Of a DNA stretch of 64,000 bases, positions 44,036 to 52,247 are shown in pieces. The notes beneath the pieces are model-generated. The model was not told where the DNA came from, searched no databases, and was given only the letters and a program-made list of their open reading frames with translations. Source of the DNA: an uncultured Lachnospiraceae bacterium (GTDB taxonomy: Bacteria > Bacillota > Clostridia > Lachnospirales > Lachnospiraceae); assembly GCA_934351835.1 (NCBI GenBank), contig CAKRJP010000004.1, positions 1-64,000 of the forward strand, given 5' to 3'. Position numbers and translations under genes: made by a program. Numbering within the stretch: the first letter of the stretch is position 1; each line of letters begins with the position of its first letter.

Positions 44036-45376
44036 ATGAAAAAAGTAATTACATATGGAACATATGATTTGTTACATTATGGACATATTCGTTTGCTGGA
44101 GCGTGCAAAAGCATTAGGAGACTATTTAATCGTTGGAGTGACTGCGGATGATTTCGATAAAAATCGCGGGAAAATAAATGTTCAGCAATCTTTGATGGAA
44201 AGAGTAGAAGCTGTGCGGAATACCGGATTGGCTGATGAAATTATTATTGAAGAATACGAAGGTCAGAAGATTGATGATATCCAGAAGTACAATGTTGATA
44301 TATTTACGGTTGGAGATGATTGGGTTGGAAAGTTTGATTACCTGAAAGATTATTGTAAAGTAATATATCTGGAACGTACAAAAGGAGTTTCGAGCAGCGA
44401 ATTACGTCAGGAAAAAAGAAATTTACGTTTGGGTTTAGTGGGTGAGTCTACAATTTTAAGAAAAATTGTAAATGAAAGTTCCTATGTAAATGGCTTGATA
44501 ATTGCAGGAGCTTTTTCGGAAGAACAAGAGACATTAAAAACAATTCTTGAAAATGTACCAGTTTATGATTCATATGAAGAATTATTGGAGCAATCTGATG
44601 CGCTTTATCTTATTACAAGTCCGATACATCATTACGAAGATATAAAAGCAGCACTGAAAATGGGGAAACACGTATTGTGTGAGTCTCCGATAGCATTATC
44701 AGGAAGTCAATGTCGGGAACTTTTTGAACTTGCCAGATTGAATAAGTGTATTTTAATGGATGCTATAAAGACAGCTTATTCAACGGCTTATCATAGAATG
44801 TTATTGTTAGTAAAAACAGGAATTATCGGTGAACCGAAATGTATTGATGCAACATGTACAAGTATAAAAGAATTCGATCAATCTGATACAAAAAAAGCAA
44901 AATATACATGGAACAGTATCAGTGCCTGGGGACCGACAGCCATGTTACCGGTATTTCAAGTATTTGGGACCGACTGGATTGATGAGCGAATTTTAACTTG
45001 TATAGAATCTGAAGAGTATCACTATGATTCTTTCACCAAAATAGATTTCCATTATCCTGGAGCAGTAGCATCTGTGAAAGTAGGACAGGGCGTGAAATCA
45101 GAAGGAGAACTGGTGATTTCAGGAACAAAAGGTTATATCTATATTCCGGCACCTTGGTGGAAGACGGAATATTTTGAGGTGAGATTTGAGCAGCCGGAAA
45201 ATAACCGAAGATATTTCTTTCAGTTAGATGGGGAAGGAATTCGTTATGAATTGGTTGCATTCGTGCGTGCTATTGAACTTGGAACTTCATTAGCAAATGT
45301 AGATGAGAGAATATCGTGTGCAATTGGACAGATTATGGAGAAGTTTATGAACGACGATGTAATTAGAGTTGATTAA
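44036..45376 (+). CDS. Fused TagD-like cytidylyltransferase and Gfo/Idh/MocA oxidoreductase
   Basis: A two-domain protein of 446 aa. Residues 1-128 are a glycerol-3-phosphate cytidylyltransferase-type domain: GTYDLLHYGH with HxGH (His14, His17) and a late RTKGVSSSEL motif like RTxGISTT. Residues from about 130 begin a second Rossmann fold (LRLGLVGES) and continue as a Gfo/Idh/MocA-type oxidoreductase, with GKHVLCESPIALS and a C-terminal beta-sheet domain. The glycine motif (GLVGES) is not the full GxGxxG. The chain is continuous without a frameshift. The fusion suggests reduction and CDP-activation of one small phosphate ester. Confidence 0.8.
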   Translation: MKKVITYGTYDLLHYGHIRLLERAKALGDYLIVGVTADDFDKNRGKINVQQSLMERVEAVRNTGLADEIIIEEYEGQKIDDIQKYNVDIFTVGDDWVGKFDYLKDYCKVIYLERTKGVSSSELRQEKRNLRLGLVGESTILRKIVNESSYVNGLIIAGAFSEEQETLKTILENVPVYDSYEELLEQSDALYLITSPIHHYEDIKAALKMGKHVLCESPIALSGSQCRELFELARLNKCILMDAIKTAYSTAYHRMLLLVKTGIIGEPKCIDATCTSIKEFDQSDTKKAKYTWNSISAWGPTAMLPVFQVFGTDWIDERILTCIESEEYHYDSFTKIDFHYPGAVASVKVGQGVKSEGELVISGTKGYIYIPAPWWKTEYFEVRFEQPENNRRYFFQLDGEGIRYELVAFVRAIELGTSLANVDERISCAIGQIMEKFMNDDVIRVD

Positions 45377-45391
45377 CAAAGGTGGGGGAAA

Positions 45392-46108
45392 ATGAATTAT
45401 GCACTAATATTTGCCGGTGGTTCTGGCAAAAGAATGAATACAAAATCAAGACCAAAACAATTTTTGGAATTACATGGTAAAGAAATTATAATATATACAA
45501 TTGAACATTTTGAAAAACATCCAGATATTGATGGAATAGTAGTTGTATGTATAGAAGAATGGATAGATTATTTAAAGAAAATTTTAAAGAAAAATGGAAT
45601 TGAGAAAGTAAAATGGATTGTTCCAGGTGGAGATTCTGGACAGGATTCTATATATAATGGTTTGAAAGTGTTACATGATAATTGTTCAGAAGATTCAATT
45701 GTGTTAATCCATGACGGAGTGCGTCCGTTGATTAACGAAGAATTGATTTCTGCAAATATTCAGTCTGTACATGAACATGGATCAGCGATTACAGTTGCTC
45801 CTGTAATTGAAACAGTTATGCTTGCAGATGATGATAAAGTTTATAAGAGTGTAGAACGAAGCAAATGTAACATGGCTAAAGCACCACAAAGTTTCTTTTT
45901 AAAAGATATTTTCTCAGCACATCAACAGGCGAGAGAAGATGGAATCCACGATAAGATTGATTCGGCAACAATGATGAGTGATTATGGGCATTCTTTATAT
46001 AGTGTAAAATGTGGAACGGAGAATATTAAAATTACAACGCCATCAGATTATTTTATTTTCAGAGCATTGATTGATGCGAAAGAGAATTCCCAAATATTTG
46101 GGATATAG
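45392..46108 (+). CDS. IspD/TarI-family cytidylyltransferase
   Basis: A 238-aa GT-A-like nucleotidyltransferase making a CDP-alcohol. FAGGSGKRM and PKQFLEL (residues about 8-28) form the CTP site; IHDGVRPLI and KAPQSF are conserved. TarI (ribitol-5-phosphate) and IspD (methylerythritol phosphate) share these. Its position in a polysaccharide locus beside LicD genes favours a TarI-like role, though ispH elsewhere in the window shows the MEP pathway exists, so an IspD is needed somewhere in the genome. An epimerase gene follows. Confidence 0.85.
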   Translation: MNYALIFAGGSGKRMNTKSRPKQFLELHGKEIIIYTIEHFEKHPDIDGIVVVCIEEWIDYLKKILKKNGIEKVKWIVPGGDSGQDSIYNGLKVLHDNCSEDSIVLIHDGVRPLINEELISANIQSVHEHGSAITVAPVIETVMLADDDKVYKSVERSKCNMAKAPQSFFLKDIFSAHQQAREDGIHDKIDSATMMSDYGHSLYSVKCGTENIKITTPSDYFIFRALIDAKENSQIFGI

Positions 46109-46133
46109 ACAGAATGTAATAAGGAGACCGGTT

Positions 46134-47171
46134 ATGAGTATTTTACAAGAAGATTGTAAATATATTGCAAATTCTAACATTATAGACTGGAAGAAGTTAG
46201 AAGGAACAAGCATTTTGATTACGGGTGCATCTGGGCTTATTGGTTCTCAGATTGTTTTATCATTAGATGAACATAATAAGAAGTGTTCAAAGAAGATTAT
46301 CATATATGCATTAGTTCGAAATGTTGAAAAAGCAGCCAATAAATTTAAAGATTGTAGCGATTCAGTTAAAATTGTTAAAGGCGATGTGTGTCAGAAAATC
46401 AATTTATCGGATCAGGTGGACTATATTATCCATGGCGCAAGTGTTACAAGCTCCAAAGAATTTGTTGATTATCCGGTGGAAACGATTGCAACCGGAATAG
46501 ATGGGACAAGACAAATATTAGAAATGGCAAAGGAAAAGCAGATAAAAGGGTTGGTTTATCTGTCATCTTTAGAAGTTTATGGTGTTACTGATTTTTCCTT
46601 ACCAAGTGTAAAAGAAAATCAGTATGGTTATATTGAACAGTTATCACCGCGCAGTAGCTATTCGGAAGGAAAGCGAATGATAGAATGTATGTGTGTATCT
46701 TACGGGACTGAGTTTGGAGTACCGGTTAAAATAGCACGTTTAGCACAAACTTTTGGCCCCGGAGTAGAGTATTCCGACAATAGAGTATTTGCACAGTTTG
46801 CGAGGGCTGCAATAGAAAAGAAAAATATTATTTTAAAAACAAAAGGTGAAACTTATAGAAATTACTGCTATACAAGAGATGCCGTAACGGGAATATTAAG
46901 TATATTGTTAGCAGGAGAAAATAATGAAGCGTATAATATTGCAAATGATTCGACTGGAATAACTATTTACGATATGGCGAAGCTTGTAGCAGAAAAGATA
47001 GCTCATAATGAAATTGAAGTTAAGGTGGATATTGATAAGGACATAGAAAAACTTGGATATGGTCCGACAATAAAAATCGCTTTAAATACAGAAAAAATTC
47101 AGAAATTAGGTTGGAGAGCGGAAATAGGGCTGGAAGAAATGTATCAACGAATGATTGAAGATATGAATTAG
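46134..47171 (+). CDS. NAD-dependent epimerase/dehydratase
   Basis: An extended short-chain dehydrogenase of 345 aa. ITGASGLIGSQIV near residue 30 is the NAD site, YLSSLEVYG holds the catalytic Ser region, and SSYSEGKRM gives the YxxxK catalytic pair. GGAGACC places the start at 46134; an in-frame ATG at 46071 would overlap the cytidylyltransferase gene and lacks a ribosome site. It may act on a nucleotide sugar or on the polyol precursor of the upstream CDP-alcohol; Hib Bcs1 joins an IspD-like domain to a reductase in a comparable way. Confidence 0.82.
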   Translation: MSILQEDCKYIANSNIIDWKKLEGTSILITGASGLIGSQIVLSLDEHNKKCSKKIIIYALVRNVEKAANKFKDCSDSVKIVKGDVCQKINLSDQVDYIIHGASVTSSKEFVDYPVETIATGIDGTRQILEMAKEKQIKGLVYLSSLEVYGVTDFSLPSVKENQYGYIEQLSPRSSYSEGKRMIECMCVSYGTEFGVPVKIARLAQTFGPGVEYSDNRVFAQFARAAIEKKNIILKTKGETYRNYCYTRDAVTGILSILLAGENNEAYNIANDSTGITIYDMAKLVAEKIAHNEIEVKVDIDKDIEKLGYGPTIKIALNTEKIQKLGWRAEIGLEEMYQRMIEDMN

Positions 47172-47223
47172 CACAAATATAAGTAGTGGGAGAAAAAGAT
47201 TAGAGGAGATATAACATAAAGTT

Positions 47224-48240
47224 ATGGAACAAGAAATAAAAAATAGAGACTACCAGATGGATAATATTAAAGCATTATTATTGTTTTTGGTTGCGTTTGG
47301 ACATACTTTAGATGTATATAAAGGTGATTGGAATATTAATATGTATTTGATGAAATATTTGTATTTATTTCATATGCCTTTGTTTGCGTTTATCACAGGA
47401 TATTTTACAAAGAATATGGAAAAAGCGAGAAGTCGTGCGATTGAAAAGTGTCTGATTCCGTATATATTATTGCAAGCGGTATATGTATTAATGGGAAAAA
47501 TAATGATATATGCCGGAGCGGCTAATTTTAATAGTAGTGTTTTTAATGGATCTTTATTAGTGCCATCTTCGGCCTTTTATTATTTACTTGCGGTTTTTGT
47601 TTGGAAATTAACGGCAAGAGAATTTATGAATTTACGTCATCCACTTGTAGTATCTATATTATTGGGATTGATAGTAAGCATTACTAAAATGCAGGAATTT
47701 CATATGGGATATGGTGCGATTTTTGCATTATTACCTTTTTTTGTAGGTGGTATTTTATGTGATGGGGCTGCTATAGCGAAAATAAGACAGAGTAACAAGA
47801 TAGTGAGTGTTGTAATATTAATATTAGGAATTATACCGGCAGTAGTATTACCATACAGTATACATAGTGTGAGATCTTCATATGCAAGTTCTGGATTTTC
47901 AAATTTGATTGGTGTAGGATATCGGTTGATATTTTATATGATAGCTATGTTAATGGGAATAGCTTTGATTAATTTGATGAGTCAGAAAAAGACAGTGTTT
48001 ACACATATTGGGGAAGCGTCTATTTTAGTATATGCGGGATCTACTTTTTTGGCGCCACATGGATATATTATTTTAAATAAAATATTTGGATTTTCAAAAA
48101 ATAATTGGTTTAATTTGGCAATGATGACTCTTTATTGTATAATACTAGTTTGGGTATGTGCCATTCCTGTTTTTTTGAAATTGTATAATTTAGTTTTGGA
48201 TAAGATAAACTCTATTTTATTTAAGAAAGAACATAAATAA
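47224..48240 (+). CDS. Acyltransferase family 3 membrane protein
   Basis: A polytopic membrane O-acyltransferase of 338 aa with about ten helices. DNIKALLLFLVAFGH (catalytic-type His) and FHMPLFAFITGYF are typical of the fucose 4-O-acetylase/OafA branch. It would acetylate (or otherwise acylate) a sugar of the polymer using a cytoplasmic acyl donor. The start follows AGAGGAG at some distance. Confidence 0.85.
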   Translation: MEQEIKNRDYQMDNIKALLLFLVAFGHTLDVYKGDWNINMYLMKYLYLFHMPLFAFITGYFTKNMEKARSRAIEKCLIPYILLQAVYVLMGKIMIYAGAANFNSSVFNGSLLVPSSAFYYLLAVFVWKLTAREFMNLRHPLVVSILLGLIVSITKMQEFHMGYGAIFALLPFFVGGILCDGAAIAKIRQSNKIVSVVILILGIIPAVVLPYSIHSVRSSYASSGFSNLIGVGYRLIFYMIAMLMGIALINLMSQKKTVFTHIGEASILVYAGSTFLAPHGYIILNKIFGFSKNNWFNLAMMTLYCIILVWVCAIPVFLKLYNLVLDKINSILFKKEHK

Positions 48241-48263
48241 GGGCGGAGAAAAGGAAAGATAGT

Positions 48264-49067
48264 ATGAAGAAGAAATGTGCTAAAAATCATACTTTTATAG
48301 TATGTGCATATAAAGAAAGTCCATATTTGGAGGAGTGTATACAATCATTAGTTGCTCAAAATATAAAAAGTAATATTATGATTGCAACATCAACGCCGAA
48401 CGAATATATTAGGAAACTGGCAGAAAAATATGATATTCCAGTTAAGGTTAATGAAGGTGAATCAGGAATAGTGCAGGATTGGAATTTTGCTTATCAGCAG
48501 GTGAAGACGGACTATCTTACGATTGCGCACCAGGACGATATTTATTTGCCAAATTATCTCGAAGGATTTTATAAAAGAATCCATAACGTACAAAGTCCCC
48601 TTATTTATTTTTGCAATTATGGAGAAATCCGAAATGGGAAAGCAGTTGATAAAAATAAATTATTGACTGTAAAAAGAATAATGCTAAAGCCTTTAGAATG
48701 GAAAAAGTTCTGGAATAGCATCTGGATCAGAAGAAGGGTGCTGTCTTTTGGATGTGCGATTTGTTGTCCATCGGTGACTTTTAATAAAAAAATTATTAAG
48801 CAACCACCATTTGAAGTGAAATATCGTTCTGATGAGGACTGGCAGGCGTGGGAAAAATTATCCAGAAAAACGGGAGCATTTGTATATAATTCAGAAATAT
48901 GTATGAGACATCGAGTGCATGAGGAATCTGAGACAAGTATCATACTAAATGATGGTGCCAGATCAAAAGAAGACTATGAAATGTTTTGCAAATTCTGGCC
49001 TGCTTTTATTGCAAAAATATTAGTGAAATTCTATTCCAGTAGTGAAAAATCGAATAAGATGGAGTAA
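48264..49067 (+). CDS. Divergent GT2 glycosyltransferase
   Basis: A 267-aa GT-A transferase with FIVCAYKESPYLEECIQSL at the start and AHQDDIYLP as the metal-binding region; GESGIVQDWNFAYQQ corresponds to the donor loop. YRSDEDWQAWEKL supplies the late acidic pair. The usual VDDGS loop is replaced by ATSTPNEY, so donor recognition may differ from that of the other GT2 enzymes here. It ends 5 bp before the next GT2 gene. Confidence 0.75.
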   Translation: MKKKCAKNHTFIVCAYKESPYLEECIQSLVAQNIKSNIMIATSTPNEYIRKLAEKYDIPVKVNEGESGIVQDWNFAYQQVKTDYLTIAHQDDIYLPNYLEGFYKRIHNVQSPLIYFCNYGEIRNGKAVDKNKLLTVKRIMLKPLEWKKFWNSIWIRRRVLSFGCAICCPSVTFNKKIIKQPPFEVKYRSDEDWQAWEKLSRKTGAFVYNSEICMRHRVHEESETSIILNDGARSKEDYEMFCKFWPAFIAKILVKFYSSSEKSNKME

Positions 49068-49072
49068 AACGT

Positions 49073-49765
49073 ATGAAGAAGTTAATAATTATACCGGCTT
49101 ATAATGAGGAAAGTAATATAGAAAAGACAGTGAAATCAATTCAGGAGAATGCTCAAGGATTTGATTATGTTATTATAAATGATTGTTCCGGAGACCGAAC
49201 ACGACAGATATGTGAAGAACACGGATATAATATTGTAAATTTGCCAATTAATTTGGGAATCGGTGGAGCTGTGCAGACGGGATATAAATATGCATTAGAA
49301 CATGGATATGATGTTGCGGTACAGGTCGACGGAGACGGGCAGCACGATCCGGAATTCCTTAGTGTTATGGCAGAACATCTGATGGACAACCAGTTGGATA
49401 TGGTAATTGGTTCCAGATTTATAGAAAAAGAAGGATTTCAGTCATCAAAATTACGTAGAGTAGGGATTATATTCTTTTCAAAATTGATAACATTACTTAC
49501 AGGAACGAAAATAACGGACCCGACATCAGGACTTCGTATGGTGGGAAGAAATGTGATGGCACTGTTTGCTGTAGATTATCCAAGAGATTATCCGGAACCT
49601 GAGAGTGTGGTAGCAGTACTCAGAAGGCATATGAAAGTGGAAGAGATACCAGTAATAATGAAAGAACGAACTGGTGGTGTTTCTTCAATTTCTTTGAAAA
49701 AATCAGTGTACTATATGATCAAAGTTACATTGGCTATTCTGATTGAACGTATTAGAAAGTACTAG
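49073..49765 (+). CDS. DPM1/GacI-like GT2 glycosyltransferase
   Basis: A 230-aa polyprenyl-phosphate glycosyltransferase. IPAYNEESNIEKTVKSI, INDCSGDRT, INLGIGGAVQTGYKYA and VDGDGQHDP (DxD) match the DPM1-like branch; a single hydrophobic helix ends the chain. With the DUF2304 and DUF2142 genes that follow, it forms a triad equivalent to streptococcal GacI (makes GlcNAc-P-Und), GacJ and GacL. GGAG precedes the ATG. Confidence 0.88.
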   Translation: MKKLIIIPAYNEESNIEKTVKSIQENAQGFDYVIINDCSGDRTRQICEEHGYNIVNLPINLGIGGAVQTGYKYALEHGYDVAVQVDGDGQHDPEFLSVMAEHLMDNQLDMVIGSRFIEKEGFQSSKLRRVGIIFFSKLITLLTGTKITDPTSGLRMVGRNVMALFAVDYPRDYPEPESVVAVLRRHMKVEEIPVIMKERTGGVSSISLKKSVYYMIKVTLAILIERIRKY

Positions 49766-49775
49766 GGGTGAAAGT

Positions 49776-50126
49776 ATGAACATAAAAATTCAGATAATAA
49801 TAGGGATTATTGTAATCTTAGCTTTGGGTGTAATTATTAATATGATTCGAAAAAAAAGATTGGAACTTAGATATGCATTGGCTTGGCTGATAGTGGGAGT
49901 AGGAATATTAGTATTAGATTGTTTTCCACAACTCATTTCGTATTTAGCTAAAATATTGGGAATTGCAAGTCCGATCAATATGTTATTTTTTATGGGATTT
50001 TGTTTTTCGCTAATGATTATTTTTGTATTAACAGTTGCTGTGTCCAGAGCGTCTATACGCATTAAGCAGTTAGCGCAGGAACTTGCATTATATGAAAAAA
50101 AACAGGAGAATAGTAAAGACGTATGA
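49776..50126 (+). CDS. DUF2304 small membrane protein (GacJ-like)
   Basis: A 116-aa protein with three hydrophobic helices and the DUF2304 pattern: RKKRLELRYALAWLIVG, then ASPINMLFFMGFCF and a C-terminal helix with IRIKQLAQELALYE. Members sit next to DPM1-like GT2 enzymes; streptococcal GacJ stimulates GacI. GGGGTG places the start at 49776; the longer frame from 49743 overlaps the GT2 gene without a ribosome site. It overlaps the next gene by 4 bp (ATGA). Confidence 0.85.
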   Translation: MNIKIQIIIGIIVILALGVIINMIRKKRLELRYALAWLIVGVGILVLDCFPQLISYLAKILGIASPINMLFFMGFCFSLMIIFVLTVAVSRASIRIKQLAQELALYEKKQENSKDV

Positions 50127-52111
50127 AAAACTATAAAACTGAAATTTTAAAAGAGAAAAAGTATATTATTGTATGCTTGATTTTATGGCTTATATTTTGT
50201 ATTTCTTTAATAATTTCGTATAAAACAGAATGGGCAACAATGATGAATCAGCCTCATATAGTGTCAAAAGTGGGAGACAAAGGAACTGGTGAATCGGTTG
50301 TTTTAAAAGATAACGATGAGTTGACTCAAAAAATAGAACTTAAGGACACGGAAATGACAGCATTTGCATTGAACTTTAATGCAGGAAATGCAGAAAAGTG
50401 TTTGATTAAAGTTGAATTGATTGATGAGAAAAACGGGGAATGCCTGCAAAGCTGGGAAAATGATATCTGTGGAATAGAGAGTGGTAACTATTATAATTTT
50501 GTGTTGAAAGATACGGACCAAATTGCTCCTGATAATAATTATATTATTAAAATTAAAGTGTTGGAAACAGATGGTCAGCCAGCTCGAATTGATTTATATG
50601 ATGCAGAAAAATCAAATTCAATGCTATGTTACAATAAGCAGGCGATGAAAGGCATCATTTCTTATAAAATAGGAAACGGAATACATTTAGCTATAAAAGC
50701 ATATGCCGTTCTTCTTTTTGCCGGATCAATTTTATGTTTTGCTGGAATGATGATCGGAGTTTTAAAAAAAAGAAAAATAGAAGAATTGTTTGTAATCAGT
50801 GCATTGATTGTTGGAATTATGTATATTTTTACAATTACACCATTTTCTGTACCAGATGAAGCGAGACACTTTGTTACAGCATATTCACAAAGTTCTAGTG
50901 TAATAGGACAACAGGCATTAGATATGGATGGAAATGTTATATCAAACTCAATGTTATGGGAACAGGGAATTGATCCTACTCGTGATAGTTATGTAGATAC
51001 GGTTCATGGATTAACAGGAAATTATAAAGACGGAAAAACAATTAGTACGATTCCACCATTGAATGGCCCTTATTATTTAGCCTATATACCACAAATAATA
51101 GGTTTGGTCTGCGCAAGAATTGTTGGATTGAATTTTCTTCAAGTGATTTATGCGGGGAGATTGAGTGCATTGCTTATATATTGCTTAGTTATGTACTGGG
51201 CAATAAAAATTATTCCATATAAGAAAAGTATGTTATTTATTATTGGAATGTTGCCAATAACATTACAACAAGTAATGTCATATAGTTATGATTCTACATT
51301 GATAGATGTTACTTTTTTAATGATAGCGGTTTTGCTGAATAAGCTAGCAGATAAAAATCATGGTATGAGTAAAAAAATGTGGTTGTTGTTTGTAGTGAGT
51401 ATGGTAATCGTGGCAAGTATTAAGTTTGTATATTTACCAATATGGGGATTGATTTTATTTGTTTCTTTAAAAAATAAAAATGATAATATACAAAAATATT
51501 CTGCTTGTGCTGTCGGAGGAATCATAAGTTTAGCAGTAATTATATTTGGAAGGACAAAAACTCTTAAGTCTGCAATGCAGATTGGAGGTGCGACAGCAAG
51601 TATTACTGCTAAAAATGTTTCTTTGGGATATTGTCTGGCAAATCCCATATGGTCCATAGAAGTGGTGTGGCGTACATTAGAGAGAGTGAGTTCTGAGTAC
51701 TTGGGACAATTAATAGGAACCTCGTTAGGAAGACTAAATATTTCGATACCGACGGTGATTCTTGTTGGATTTATATTGATTTTTTTAATAAGTACTTTGG
51801 AAGTAAAGAATGAATATATACCAATATCTAAGAATGTTAAATATTGGAGTGTTTTTTGTATTATAATAATAGGCGGATTGGTGTTACTTTCTATGTTTTG
51901 GAGTTGGACTCCAGTATCAGCAAATGTAATTCAGGGTGTGCAAGGACGATATTTTTTACCGGCATTGCCATTGGTTGGGATAGTCATTAATAATAAGATG
52001 ATAGTTTTAGAAAAAAAGGCAGATAAATATCTGATGATTGTAAGCCTTTTCTTAAATTGCTATACATTGTATTTTGTTATGCTTTCAGCAATTGTCCGAG
52101 AAGTAATATAA
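50123..52111 (+). CDS. DUF2142 membrane protein, probable GT-C transferase
   Basis: A 662-aa polytopic protein. One N-terminal helix (about residues 13-33) is followed by an external beta-rich domain (about 40-180), then about ten helices. TPFSVPDEARHF near residue 240 is the DUF2142 motif with the Asp-Glu pair expected at a GT-C active site. It would use the polyprenyl-linked sugar made by the GT2 two genes upstream to decorate the polymer outside the cell, the job of GacL in streptococci. A 136-bp gap with a promoter follows. Confidence 0.8.
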   Translation: MKNYKTEILKEKKYIIVCLILWLIFCISLIISYKTEWATMMNQPHIVSKVGDKGTGESVVLKDNDELTQKIELKDTEMTAFALNFNAGNAEKCLIKVELIDEKNGECLQSWENDICGIESGNYYNFVLKDTDQIAPDNNYIIKIKVLETDGQPARIDLYDAEKSNSMLCYNKQAMKGIISYKIGNGIHLAIKAYAVLLFAGSILCFAGMMIGVLKKRKIEELFVISALIVGIMYIFTITPFSVPDEARHFVTAYSQSSSVIGQQALDMDGNVISNSMLWEQGIDPTRDSYVDTVHGLTGNYKDGKTISTIPPLNGPYYLAYIPQIIGLVCARIVGLNFLQVIYAGRLSALLIYCLVMYWAIKIIPYKKSMLFIIGMLPITLQQVMSYSYDSTLIDVTFLMIAVLLNKLADKNHGMSKKMWLLFVVSMVIVASIKFVYLPIWGLILFVSLKNKNDNIQKYSACAVGGIISLAVIIFGRTKTLKSAMQIGGATASITAKNVSLGYCLANPIWSIEVVWRTLERVSSEYLGQLIGTSLGRLNISIPTVILVGFILIFLISTLEVKNEYIPISKNVKYWSVFCIIIIGGLVLLSMFWSWTPVSANVIQGVQGRYFLPALPLVGIVINNKMIVLEKKADKYLMIVSLFLNCYTLYFVMLSAIVREVI

Positions 52112-52166
52112 GATGAGCAAAGGAAGATATGCTGCAAAGAGATTAGTGTCGTACATATGCCTATAG

Positions 52167-52195
52167 TTGCAAAAAATAATGTCAGGTGCTATACT
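52167..52195 (+). promoter_or_regulatory. Predicted internal promoter before the 1001-aa transferase gene
   Basis: TTGCAA (52167-52172) and TATACT (52190-52195) are separated by 17 bp, 52 bp before the start codon. The -35 box is again inside CTATAGTTGC (52161-52170), as in the promoter near 36763. Confidence 0.55.
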
Positions 52196-52247
52196 TTACA
52201 AGTTAAAGTCAAGAATATTACATTAAAAAGAGGAAATATAATAAAAA

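Noticed and set aside
45392..46108. Cytidylyltransferase as the MEP-pathway IspD
   Set aside because: The motifs are shared by IspD and TarI, and the gene lies among LicD and other glycan genes; a TarI-like role is better supported, although not proven.
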